A DNA stretch of 23,761 bases, taken from the NCBI GenBank assembly GCA_030615745.1, contig JAUWYR010000040.1, positions 1 through 23,761 on the forward strand, read 5' to 3'. Made by a program: the position numbers and the translations under genes. The notes beneath the pieces were generated by a model. It did no database searches and had not been told where the DNA came from. It worked only from the letters and a program-made list of their open reading frames with translations. Every line of letters begins with the position of its first letter. Position 1 is the first letter of the stretch. The stretch is from Candidatus Zixiibacteriota bacterium. Lineage in GTDB: Bacteria; Zixibacteria; MSB-5A5; SM23-73-2. This document shows, in pieces, positions 1 through 7,519 of the stretch.

Positions 1-26
1 ACATTGCGGACATCGTTTTTGTGCAT
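1..26 (-). CDS. 5' end of a gene running off the window (possible transposase)
   Basis: On the minus strand an ATG at 26-24 opens a frame reading MHKNDVRN before the window ends. An AAGGA ribosome-binding site lies 8 bases upstream, which is ideal spacing. The same upstream region and start occur in inverted orientation at the right end (ATG at 23754). A multicopy gene with a conserved leader suggests an insertion-sequence transposase, but only eight codons are visible, so the product is inference. Confidence 0.35.
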
Positions 27-143
27 TTTTGACATCCTTTATTGAACTGCTTTAACAAACTATAACTAAAATAGCCATAATATATTGAAAAACAAGATAC
101 TTACAAAACTCGACAGCAACACTTTTTATCCTTTAAGCCCATT
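19..143. repeat. Left copy of 125-bp terminal inverted repeat
   Basis: This stretch is the reverse complement of 23637-23761 with one mismatch (G at 87). It contains the ribosome-binding site and start of the outward-reading frame at 26, followed by about 115 bp of AT-rich leader. Past 143 both copies pass into a palindromic intergenic element but differ in sequence. The sharp boundary suggests the end of a mobile element or of a recently duplicated segment. A 125-bp repeat at both window ends is also what an assembly broken at a multicopy element would look like. Confidence 0.85.
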
Positions 144-226
144 CCGAGCGAAGCGAGGAATCTCGGCAAGAGATTGCCACGCCCTTCAGGCTCGCAATGA
201 CAAAAAATCATACTTTTTCAGAGCTC
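140..226. repeat. Palindromic intergenic element, copy 1
   Basis: It contains the hairpin AATCTC-GGCAA-GAGATT and the arm CTCGCAATGACAAA. From about 174 to 226 it is nearly identical to 6085-6137, including the tail TACTTTTTCAGAGCTCT. A reading frame across it (85-282) is an artefact of the repeat. The remaining gene-free stretch to 368 holds only a weak long-range inverted repeat, CCTTGCC at 238-244 with GGCAAGG at 294-300. I see no convincing terminator for the minus-strand operon that ends at 369. Confidence 0.7.
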
Positions 227-368
227 TCGTAAAAAAACCTTGCCTCTCCCCTTTTAAAATATGTATGGACACGAAAAGCTAAATTTTCGGTGGGGCAAGG
301 GTGCTCGACCCATCAAAAAAAATGATAAGCAGAGCTCCTAGGCCCAGCCCTGCCAAAAACACCCCTTT

Positions 369-1898
369 TTATCTCAAAAGCAACATCTTTTTAGTCTTTT
401 TGTAATCCTTTGTTTTTAACCTATAAAAATAGATTCCTATGGCAACGTCTTTCCCTTTTTCATCCTTCCCATCCCAGATAACTTCATAATATCCTGGAAT
501 CATCTTTTCATTCATCAAAGTTCTCACCAACTGCCCTCTGATATTATATATTTTTAGGGTTGTGGGGGTGGAACCGTCAACCGTTTCCCGTGAACCGTGA
601 ACCGTGAAGGGAATGGTGGTGTGGGGATTAAACGGATTTGGATAGTTCTGATAAAGAACAAAATCTTCTGGCGAATTTTCCATATCTGGTTCTTCCTCTA
701 CATCTGTCCAGCTCCACTCAACCACCTTTCCAAAAATATCATAGTCCCCTAAGCGATTATCCTGCCAAACAAAAAAAATTGTTTGACCATCTGTCGTTAC
801 CGAGGGCTCCTTCTGTCCAAAAGAACCAGCTTCGCTATTAACTCTGTAATTTCCTCCCTCAGGCTGAGCATCTGAATCATATCTTTGTGCATAAACATCC
901 GAATCACCATTCCTTCTATCCTCCCAGACAATTATAAAACTACCCGTCCCATTCATAGCAACATCAGAGTGTCCTTGATAACAACTACCTGGGTCATCAT
1001 TTACTCTGAAATTTGGACCCACCCCTTCACCAGACCAATTATAAAATTGAGCATAGATGTCATAATAACTCTCCCTTGTATCCTCCCACACAACCACAAA
1101 ATTTCCCTTTTTATCTGAATCCACCTCTGGAAAACCTTGATATGAGCCTGAAGTATCATCGTTGATTTTGAAGTTATTCCCCAAAGAATTCCCCAAGGAG
1201 TCGAATCGCTGAGCATAAATATCGAAGTCTCCTCCTCTTTTATCCTGCCAGACAACTACAAAGCTACCTGAAGCACTCATAGCAACTGAGGATCGCCTCT
1301 GAATGCTATCCGAATCAACATTAACTTTTATATTTGAATTCACCTTGCTCCCTAACGAATCATAGAGTTGCAAAAAAATATCCTGATTTCCATTTCTGTT
1401 ATCCATCCAGCAAATAACAGAATTAGAGAAGAAGTCACACTCAGGCTCCTGTTGTGTGGAGTTACCTGAATCATCATTTATTTTAAAGTTTGTTGCAATA
1501 GTATCACCTGAAAATTCATACAGTTGGGCATAGATATCGTAATTCCCACCTCTTAAATCCTGCCACACAATCAAAAAATGACCAGAAGAATACTTTGCTA
1601 TGGATGGATTTTTCTGATTTCTTAAAGATTGGTTATTGACTAAAAAATTTTCTCCTGAAAAATCGCCGTCAAAATTGAAACGTTGTGCAAAAATATCGTA
1701 ATCATTATTTTTAATACCCTGCCAAACAAGAACAAAATTACCAGAAGCATCCACATCTATATCTGGCAACTCATGTTCAGAATTAGCACCATCGCTATTT
1801 ACCCTGAAATCATCCTTGATCAGATTCTGGGAAACAGTAAAGGGAGCAAAAAAAAGAATATAAAAACAAAAAATTACTAAAAGAGATTTAAAAAGCAC
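369..1898 (-). CDS. Secreted seven-repeat beta-propeller protein with type IX-type sorting domain
   Basis: A 509-residue protein of unknown substrate. Residues 1-24 form a signal peptide ending near TVSQ. Seven imperfect repeats of about 50 residues (roughly 45-410) each carry a core like VVVWQDKRGGDFDIYAQ, which suggests a seven-bladed propeller. Residues about 430-509 form a C-terminal sorting domain: it begins QNYPNPFNP and ends in YFYRL...KKMLLLR, as in proteins exported by the Por/type IX system. GTG at 1898 is the only sensible start, six bases after the stop of the upstream gene, so it is probably last in the operon. A low-complexity insert, HGSRETVDGS, encoded by a heptanucleotide repeat, interrupts the sorting domain. 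The protein is probably surface-attached or released; binding function is unknown. Confidence 0.85.
   Translation of the reverse strand: MLFKSLLVIFCFYILFFAPFTVSQNLIKDDFRVNSDGANSEHELPDIDVDASGNFVLVWQGIKNNDYDIFAQRFNFDGDFSGENFLVNNQSLRNQKNPSIAKYSSGHFLIVWQDLRGGNYDIYAQLYEFSGDTIATNFKINDDSGNSTQQEPECDFFSNSVICWMDNRNGNQDIFLQLYDSLGSKVNSNIKVNVDSDSIQRRSSVAMSASGSFVVVWQDKRGGDFDIYAQRFDSLGNSLGNNFKINDDTSGSYQGFPEVDSDKKGNFVVVWEDTRESYYDIYAQFYNWSGEGVGPNFRVNDDPGSCYQGHSDVAMNGTGSFIIVWEDRRNGDSDVYAQRYDSDAQPEGGNYRVNSEAGSFGQKEPSVTTDGQTIFFVWQDNRLGDYDIFGKVVEWSWTDVEEEPDMENSPEDFVLYQNYPNPFNPHTTIPFTVHGSRETVDGSTPTTLKIYNIRGQLVRTLMNEKMIPGYYEVIWDGKDEKGKDVAIGIYFYRLKTKDYKKTKKMLLLR
574..608 (-). repeat. Degenerate heptanucleotide tandem repeat within the sorting domain
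   Basis: Five consecutive 7-bp units read on the plus strand as CCGTCAA, CCGTTTC, CCGTGAA, CCGTGAA and CCGTGAA. In the coding direction this is a TTCACGG-type repeat. Because 7 is not a multiple of 3, three units cycle through all frames, giving a peptide of the VHGSRxT type inside the C-terminal domain between two expected beta strands (after TTIPFT and before LKIYNIRG). Confidence 0.8.
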
Positions 1899-1904
1899 TT
1901 ACCC

Positions 1905-2609
1905 TCACTTTTTATCCTCAATAAATTTCTTGGCTAAAATTTTTGCCTCCCTTAAAGGCTCAGGTAATCTGAACTTGGTGCAGCATCTTAAAATTATCTC
2001 AACTGAACTCTCACAGGAAATCCTGTGACCGGGTGTGACAAAGATCGGCTTGGTGTTATTTTTGCTTCTTAGGACTGCTCCAATTCTTTCACCCCCCTCT
2101 TCTCTAAACAAAAAAGAGCCTTTTTCCTTTTCAGTCTCTTTGAAGCTTTTCCACAAAGATCTTTTTGAACAGGCAATAGTTGGAATATCAAACAAAACCC
2201 CTAAATGAGATGCCAATCCCAATCCTTGCGGATGGATTATCCCCCTTCCAGGAAAGATCAAAAGGTCTGGTTTTTCAACCTCCTGTAAACAGGATATAAT
2301 AGAAGGTCCGGAAGAGAACGCAAAGAATCCAGATTTATACGGAAAAGTTGAAAAACCTTCTTTTCTTATCCTTTTTAAGACCTCAAACTTCGGAAATGAA
2401 AAGATGACAACTGCTGTAACTATTTTAGCATCTTTTTGAAAAATCATACCCACACCAGCGACCTTCTCTATTTTTTCAAAATCATCTTTTTTTTTAACAT
2501 ATCTTGAAAACTTTTTTTGAATCTTTATCGCCTCATCCAAACTTACATTCCAAGGGTGTTTGAAAACTAAATTCATTTTTTTACTCTGGGAAAAATTAAA
2601 AAAGTCCAT
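1905..2609 (-). CDS. Endonuclease V-like protein lacking catalytic acidic residues
   Basis: 234 residues, close to the usual length of endonuclease V (Nfi), which cuts DNA or RNA next to deoxyinosine or inosine. Family landmarks are clear: VAGVG at 50-54, FPYKSGFFAFSSGP at 89-102, GIIHPQGLGLASHLG at 123-137, TPGHRIS at 192-198 and RLPEP at 214-218. However, the three metal-binding acids are all replaced: VAGxD has Gly54, SFRE has Ser100, and the VDGHG motif reads FPGRG with Pro120. The conserved His126 and Lys149 remain. By family knowledge this should abolish metal-dependent cleavage, so it may be an inosine or nucleic-acid binding pseudoenzyme. It starts at ATG 2609, overlapping the radical SAM gene by 14 bases, which implies translational coupling. 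The fold assignment is firm; the function is open. Confidence 0.85.
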   Translation of the reverse strand: MDFFNFSQSKKMNLVFKHPWNVSLDEAIKIQKKFSRYVKKKDDFEKIEKVAGVGMIFQKDAKIVTAVVIFSFPKFEVLKRIRKEGFSTFPYKSGFFAFSSGPSIISCLQEVEKPDLLIFPGRGIIHPQGLGLASHLGVLFDIPTIACSKRSLWKSFKETEKEKGSFLFREEGGERIGAVLRSKNNTKPIFVTPGHRISCESSVEIILRCCTKFRLPEPLREAKILAKKFIEDKK

Positions 2610-3528
2610 CCAGCCTTAAAAGCCCTGCATCTTTTGCCATCTTTATAGCGGAAAGAAACTCGTCTTTTGTTATCCTTCTGTTTAAAATAGGAAAGTTTTT
2701 AGCTTTAAATTCAGGACGATACTGTTCCATCACATTAACATATGAGTTGGGTGAAAGCTCTTCAGATATAAATCGCATCGCATCTTTTGTCCCTGCCAAA
2801 TTTTCAGGCAAAACCAGATGCCTGATCAAAAGCCCCCTTTTTGCAATCCCTTTTTCATCAATAACCAGATCACCAACCTGGGTATGCATCTCCTTCAGAG
2901 CCTCTTTTACCACAAGAGGATAGTCCTCTGCATTGGAATACTTTTTTGCCACCTTAGGGTCAAAATATTTAAAGTCCGGCATATATATGTCAAAAATCCC
3001 TTTTAATATTCTTAAAGTCTCAACAGAATCATATCCTCCTGTATTATAAACCAATGGTAGGTCTAATCCCCCTTCTATTGCAAAGGATAAAGCCTTAAGT
3101 ATTTGAGGAATCATATGGGTTGGTGTTACAAAGTTGATATTATGACATCCCATTTTTTTTAGCTTGAGCATAATCAGGGCAAGGTCTTTTTCATCCACCT
3201 CTTCGCCATATCCCAGATGGCTTATATCGTAGTTCTGGCAGAAAAGACAACCTAAGTTACAATAAGTGAAAAATATCGTCCCGGAGCCAGAATAACCAAC
3301 CAAAGGGGATTCCTCACCAAAATGAGGACCAAATGAGGAGACCATAGTTTTTACCCCTGTTTTGCAATATCCCTTTTCTCCCTCCATTCGGTTAACTTTG
3401 CACTTTCTCGGACAAATATCACAAGATAAAAGCTTTTTGTACAAAAGCTCGATTTTTTCATTTAACTTTTTTTCTTTATATAATCTCAAATAAGCTGGTT
3501 CAAATAAGTCTACTTTTTTTTCTCCCAA
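2596..3528 (-). CDS. PflX-like radical SAM protein (COG1313 type)
   Basis: 310 residues. The radical SAM cluster motif is CNLGCLFC (Cys90, Cys94, Cys97), which binds a [4Fe-4S] cluster that cleaves S-adenosylmethionine. An N-terminal cysteine set, CDICPRKC plus GYC (Cys36, 39, 43, 55), precedes it and is typical of the PflX branch related to pyruvate formate-lyase activating enzymes. NTGGYDS and DIYMPDFKYFDP in the barrel also match this branch. The substrate is unknown; no glycyl-radical enzyme is encoded nearby, so it is unlikely to be a dedicated PFL activase. Start is TTG at 3528, chosen because AGGAG lies 8 bases upstream. It overlaps the DUF488 gene by 19 bases and the endonuclease V-like gene by 14. 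Confidence 0.85.
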   Translation of the reverse strand: MGEKKVDLFEPAYLRLYKEKKLNEKIELLYKKLLSCDICPRKCKVNRMEGEKGYCKTGVKTMVSSFGPHFGEESPLVGYSGSGTIFFTYCNLGCLFCQNYDISHLGYGEEVDEKDLALIMLKLKKMGCHNINFVTPTHMIPQILKALSFAIEGGLDLPLVYNTGGYDSVETLRILKGIFDIYMPDFKYFDPKVAKKYSNAEDYPLVVKEALKEMHTQVGDLVIDEKGIAKRGLLIRHLVLPENLAGTKDAMRFISEELSPNSYVNVMEQYRPEFKAKNFPILNRRITKDEFLSAIKMAKDAGLLRLDGLF

Positions 3529-3938
3529 ATTTTATTCTCCTCAAGGATATGCAAAACCCTGAATTCATCCTCATCCAATTTTTGCGCAACAAATCTTCTA
3601 TGGCATCTCCAGGGGAATTTTTCAGCGCACATAAATACGCAGATTGTTTTAGTGGAAAGTCCTTCTAATTTTTCAATCCCTTTTAAAAACTGCACAGAGT
3701 AAGTGTAATTTTTGTAACCCCCTTTTCTGAACCCACCTAAAAGATCACCTAAATAAAGGTAATCTATGTTTTTTTCTCTCAGGATTTTTTCTAAAGTATT
3801 TTTTTTGAAATGGTCTAATCTGCTGGTTGGAAATCTTCTTATATCCACAAGAGTCTTTATCCTAAATTTTTTTAACAGGGTTAAAAACTCCTCTTTTTGT
3901 CTTGTGGATGAACCTATGCTGTATATTATTTTATTCAA
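3510..3938 (-). CDS. DUF488 family protein
   Basis: 142 residues. Family features are YSIGSSTR at 6-13, LVDIRRFPTSR near 30-40 and CAEKFPWRCHRRFVA near 104-118; the paired cysteines and HR of CAExxxxxCHR are the hallmark. The family is small, cytosolic and without an established biochemical role; the cysteine/histidine motif suggests metal or nucleotide binding, but that is inference. Start is TTG at 3938, overlapping the archaemetzincin stop by 8 bases. It sits inside a run of overlapping genes, so it is almost certainly co-translated with its neighbours. Confidence 0.85.
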   Translation of the reverse strand: MNKIIYSIGSSTRQKEEFLTLLKKFRIKTLVDIRRFPTSRLDHFKKNTLEKILREKNIDYLYLGDLLGGFRKGGYKNYTYSVQFLKGIEKLEGLSTKTICVFMCAEKFPWRCHRRFVAQKLDEDEFRVLHILEENKIWEKKK

Positions 3939-4500
3939 TTAAAATCTGAGGCTCAACCTTCCTTTTACAGTTATCACACAATTTTTCAGATTTTCCATCG
4001 GTCTCCAAAAGGGAGTTTGTAAAATGCATCACACATCTGGGGTTAGGACAATGCTTCAATCCTAAAAGATGACCCAGCTGATGCACTGCCTCTTTTACCG
4101 TTCTGAATAAAAACAATTTTTCATCATCAAACATATCAAGGCTTTGTTGTTTCAGACGATGAAGTGAAAGCACTGCCACCTTTCCGTCGTAATCCGCATC
4201 ACCGTAAACAAAACCAGCACTTGGGATATAAAGATCCTCGTCCAAAACCCCTAATATTTTCTCACGGGAAGAGGATCTCAAAAGCTCCAATTTATTCAAA
4301 ATCACCGTGGAATAGTATTGCCCCCTTGTCCTGTTATATGCTTCCTTAGGAATTTTCATTCCCTGAAGGATGTCAACCCCGGTATTGAAAATGGAGACCA
4401 AATTTGTAGCCAAACGATTAACCACACCATAGTCCACCTCACCCAAAGGAACTAAAACTATCTTAAATCTTTTTCTGTATACCCTTTTGTGCACGGTCAT
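3931..4500 (-). CDS. amzA: Archaemetzincin-like protein with Glu-to-Gln change at the active site
   Basis: 189 residues, the usual length for peptidase family M54. The zinc site HQLGHLLGLKHC spans 140-151 and is followed by CX4C (Cys151, Cys156), CVM (156-158) and a distal CDNC (175-178), matching the archaemetzincin consensus. The three zinc-binding His (140, 144, 150) are kept. The general-base Glu of HExxH is Gln141; its codon at 4080-4078 is CAG, one base from GAG. Classical metzincin chemistry needs that Glu, so peptidase activity is doubtful although zinc should still bind. No signal peptide is visible, so it should be cytosolic. The ATG start overlaps the MFS stop by four bases (ATGA). 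Confidence 0.87.
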   Translation of the reverse strand: MTVHKRVYRKRFKIVLVPLGEVDYGVVNRLATNLVSIFNTGVDILQGMKIPKEAYNRTRGQYYSTVILNKLELLRSSSREKILGVLDEDLYIPSAGFVYGDADYDGKVAVLSLHRLKQQSLDMFDDEKLFLFRTVKEAVHQLGHLLGLKHCPNPRCVMHFTNSLLETDGKSEKLCDNCKRKVEPQILIE

Positions 4501-5939
4501 GCTTTAACTTCGGTATCGACTTCCTTACGTAAAAATGAGAGCACCGCTGCTAAAATACATATCGCTCCTGTTATCAAATATACGTCATGAAATGCATGGG
4601 TAAAAGCAAACTTTCCGATATTGGCTTCAGAAATTTTTTGCTGGGAAAAAATCTTAAAATAAAAGCTCTCCCTAATTGTAAATATTGTGCTGGAGATAGC
4701 AATCCCAAAGACCATCCCAACATTCCGCATAGTTGCTAAAAGACCACCTGCCAAACTTAAACTATCCTTTTTAACTGAACCCATTATAGCAGAGTTATTA
4801 GGAGAGTAAAACATTCCCATTCCTATCCCCAAAATAATAAGTCTTATCACCACATCCCAATAGCTTGAATAGGTTTTAAGACCAATGAAAGAAAAAATAG
4901 CAAATCCAGCAACCACCAATCCAAAGGAGGTCAAAAGCTTAGTTCCTATTTTGTCAGATGCCCAACCAGCAAATGGAGCTATTATAGATAAAGTGGCAGG
5001 AATAGTGATCAAAATAAGACCCATTTTGGAAGGTGAGACTTCTAAAACCTTAGTGAGATAAAAAGGCATTAGAAAGACCACCGAAAGGTGAGCTAAGTAG
5101 GCTAAAAAGATACAAACATTACATATACAAAAAATGTTGTTTTTAAATAGATTTAGATTTATTATAGGTTCTGGATTTTTTGACTCAGTTAAAATAAAAA
5201 GGGTGCTGAAAAATAAAAATCCCACAAAAAACCATTGAATTTTAGGTGAGACCCATCCCCAATCTTTTCCATAATTTAAAGCCAAAAGCAAAAGGACCAA
5301 GGCAGAGGAGAAAAACAAAGCACCCTTGAAATCGAACCTCCTTCCTGAAAAGATTATCCTTTCTTTTTTGAGTATAAAAAGTGAGAGGAAAAAGCCTAAA
5401 ACCCCCAAAGGAATATTTAAATAAAATATCCACCTCCAGCTAAAATGTTCCAAAATAAAGCCACCTAAAAGGGGACCACAGGTTAAACCAAAACAGACGA
5501 TTGTTCCTAAGACTCCCAGAGCTTTACCTCTCTCCTTTTGTGGAAAGGAGGAAGTTATAAGCGCAGCTGAGTTTGAAACTATCATCGAACCACCTATAGC
5601 CTGCATCACTCGAAAAACTATTAGCTGGTCAATTCCGAAAGACACAGAACATAAAAAAGTTCCAAAAGTGAAAACCAACATCCCGATAGTGTAAATTATT
5701 TTGCGTCCAAATATGTCTGATAATTTGCCAAATACTAAAAGTAGACTGGAGGCTGTCAAAAGATAAGCCATAACAACCCAGGCAACGCTGGATAATTTGA
5801 TTCCGAAATAAGAAGCGATCGATGGCAAAGAGATATTGACGATGCTGGAGTTCAAAGTTCCTATAAAAACTCCAACACCCACCACAAGCATCACCCACCA
5901 CTTCCGAGAATGACTGTCCTCAAAGGGATTCAAACGCAT
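4497..5939 (-). CDS. MFS drug:H+ antiporter, DHA2/EmrB type
   Basis: 480 residues with about 14 predicted membrane helices. MFS signatures are present in order: motif A GKLSDIFGRK near 71-80, motif B IVFRVMQAIGG near 107-117, and antiporter motif C CGPLLGGFI near 154-162, followed by HFSWRWIFYLNIPLG. This matches DHA2 multidrug exporters that expel amphipathic compounds using the proton gradient; the actual substrate cannot be read from sequence. It is the first gene of the six-gene minus-strand operon and ends in a four-base overlap with the archaemetzincin. No clear Shine-Dalgarno precedes the ATG at 5939, and the upstream region carries a palindromic repeat beginning about 60 bp away. Confidence 0.9.
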   Translation of the reverse strand: MRLNPFEDSHSRKWWVMLVVGVGVFIGTLNSSIVNISLPSIASYFGIKLSSVAWVVMAYLLTASSLLLVFGKLSDIFGRKIIYTIGMLVFTFGTFLCSVSFGIDQLIVFRVMQAIGGSMIVSNSAALITSSFPQKERGKALGVLGTIVCFGLTCGPLLGGFILEHFSWRWIFYLNIPLGVLGFFLSLFILKKERIIFSGRRFDFKGALFFSSALVLLLLALNYGKDWGWVSPKIQWFFVGFLFFSTLFILTESKNPEPIINLNLFKNNIFCICNVCIFLAYLAHLSVVFLMPFYLTKVLEVSPSKMGLILITIPATLSIIAPFAGWASDKIGTKLLTSFGLVVAGFAIFSFIGLKTYSSYWDVVIRLIILGIGMGMFYSPNNSAIMGSVKKDSLSLAGGLLATMRNVGMVFGIAISSTIFTIRESFYFKIFSQQKISEANIGKFAFTHAFHDVYLITGAICILAAVLSFLRKEVDTEVKA

Positions 5940-6000
5940 TAAAAAAGTTTTCTATCTTTGAAATGAAGACACAAAAAAATTGTTACAGAGCTTTACAGAG

Positions 6001-6137
6001 GTCTCTGAAAAAATCGTATTGTTAACGCTTTGTCATTGCGAGGAGTCCCGTCTTTGGCGGGACAACGAAGCCCCGCCAATGGCGGGACCACGCCCTTCGG
6101 GCTCGCAATGACAAAACACATACTTTTTCAGAGCTCT
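6001..6137. repeat. Palindromic intergenic element, copy 2
   Basis: Perfect 14-bp arms TTTGTCATTGCGAG (6029-6042) and CTCGCAATGACAAA (6102-6115) enclose two GC-rich hairpins, GTCCCG/CGGGAC and CCCGCC-AAT-GGCGGG (6072-6086). Outside the arms a second, weaker inverted pair is seen: TCTCTGAAAAA near 6002 and TTTTTCAGAG near 6123. About 50 bp of the right half repeat at 174-226. GC content is far above its surroundings. The short frame 6030-6227 lies on this element and is not a gene. The rest of the gene-free 5940-6416 holds only the stem-loop listed separately. Confidence 0.75.
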
Positions 6138-6323
6138 TTTACAAAAACTTTGACTAAAGCACAATTTATCATAATCTTATTTTTCGGGGTGTCAATCTTT
6201 TTATTTTATTACTTTCTCTCGAAATAAGGCAAAACAACTGAGTTCTTAGAGCCTCTCATATTCTTTCAAAGTTGATTTAAAAAAATACATTTGAATTCCA
6301 TTTTAACAAAGCTTTTTGATACT

Positions 6324-6347
6324 TCCCGAATTCAAAGCTTTTCGGGA
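6324..6347 (-). terminator. Stem-loop downstream of the ROK kinase gene
   Basis: TCCCGAA (6324-6330) pairs perfectly with TTCGGGA (6341-6347) around a 10-base loop, about 70 bp past the minus-strand ROK gene. There is no strong T-run after it in either direction, so its role as a terminator is tentative. Confidence 0.3.
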
Positions 6348-6416
6348 TATAATTTTGATTAGTAGATGAGATAAGAAAACAACATTGTGCTAGGCAGATT
6401 AATTGAAAAATTCTGG

Positions 6417-7382
6417 CTAAGAGGAAAGTTGTGCAAGCAAAGCAGCGCCTATAAATCCAGCATCATTTTCCAATTTTGCCTTGACAACATTTAGATTTTT
6501 GGATGCAACTGGATTTGCTCTTTTGGTTACCTCTTTTTCAATCTTTTTTATAAATTTCATCCCTGCTTCTGCAACTCCACCACCTATTACAACCACCTCG
6601 GGATTTAAAAGATTTACCGCCGACCCAATAGCAGTTCCTAAATAAACACAAGTCTCATTCACAATCTTTGTGCACAATCTATCTCCCTTTTTCCATAGAT
6701 CGAAAATACGTTTAGTTGAAATCTTATTTAAATTCCCATTAACCATTTTATATAACAGTAAGTTTTTATCCTTGTCTAAAAGCTTTTTTGCTTTTTTAAC
6801 CATAGCTCTGGCTGATGCATACATCTCAACACAGCCAATATTTCCGCACCTGCATTTTATCCCATCATAAAAGATACTTGTGTGTCCGAACTCCGCACCG
6901 GCAAAAAAAGACCCTCTGAAAAGTTTCCCATCAATTATGATTCCACTGCCGATCCCTGTTCCAATGGTTAAACATAAACAATTTTTATATCCCTTGGCTG
7001 CCCCAAACTTATGCTCAGCTAAAGCCATCAAATTAGCGTCATTATCCACATAGATAGGACAATGAAAATCTTTTTTAAGTTCAGCTTTGATCTTCACATT
7101 CTTTAATTGAGGAATGTTGGGAACCATATCCATAATTACCCCTTTTTCAACATTAACTATGCCAGGGCAACCTATCCCAATACCTTTTATCTTTATCTTA
7201 TTTTTTCTCGAATAATAAAGAAGTGAACTTATCGCTTTTTTAATATTTGAAAGGATGACATCTTTTTTAAGGTTTGCTCTTGATGGGATTATTCCTTTAG
7301 TTACTATTTCTCCTTCTGAGGAGACAATCCCATATTTTATATTAGTGCCCCCCAAATCAATGCCGATATAGTAGTTTTTCAA
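6417..7382 (-). CDS. ROK family sugar kinase (glucokinase or N-acetylhexosamine kinase type)
   Basis: About 321 residues. DLGGTN near 9-14 is the phosphate-1 ATP loop, GIGCPG near 68-73, DNDAN near 113-117 with the catalytic Asp, and GTGIGSG near 141-147. His167 and the cluster CRCGNIGCVE (177-186) give the ROK zinc site. There is no N-terminal helix-turn-helix, so it is a kinase rather than a NagC/XylR-type repressor. It would phosphorylate glucose or an amino sugar in the cytosol; given nagZ and anmK in the window, GlcNAc is an attractive but unproven substrate. I chose TTG at 7382 because GAGGA sits 8 bases upstream; a GTG at 7397 is in frame but lacks a ribosome-binding site. It is monocistronic here. 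Confidence 0.88.
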   Translation of the reverse strand: MKNYYIGIDLGGTNIKYGIVSSEGEIVTKGIIPSRANLKKDVILSNIKKAISSLLYYSRKNKIKIKGIGIGCPGIVNVEKGVIMDMVPNIPQLKNVKIKAELKKDFHCPIYVDNDANLMALAEHKFGAAKGYKNCLCLTIGTGIGSGIIIDGKLFRGSFFAGAEFGHTSIFYDGIKCRCGNIGCVEMYASARAMVKKAKKLLDKDKNLLLYKMVNGNLNKISTKRIFDLWKKGDRLCTKIVNETCVYLGTAIGSAVNLLNPEVVVIGGGVAEAGMKFIKKIEKEVTKRANPVASKNLNVVKAKLENDAGFIGAALLAQLSS

Positions 7383-7495
7383 CTGACTTTTCCTCACAAA
7401 TTTTAGGCTTTAAATCAAGCTTTTAATATCTTAATTTTTTTTAGTTCGTCAATTTATAAAACCTATATAGTTCGAACCTATCTTCTCCTTTATAT

Positions 7496-7519
7496 TCTTA
7501 GAAAATAAATTTTCTAAGA
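7496..7519. promoter_or_regulatory. AT-rich palindrome in the divergent intergenic region
   Basis: TCTTAGAAAAT and ATTTTCTAAGA are inverted copies separated by AA. It lies about 110 bp upstream of the ROK kinase start, in the 600-bp divergent region before the transport operon. It could be an operator or a weak transcript hairpin; no protein can be assigned. Confidence 0.35.

Noticed and set aside
85-282. 65-codon plus-strand frame
   Set aside because: It lies across the terminal repeat and the palindromic element, with no ribosome-binding site.
6030-6227. 65-codon plus-strand frame with a hydrophobic C-terminal end
   Set aside because: Its first half is the palindromic element and its start lies in a repeat arm; there is no ribosome-binding site.
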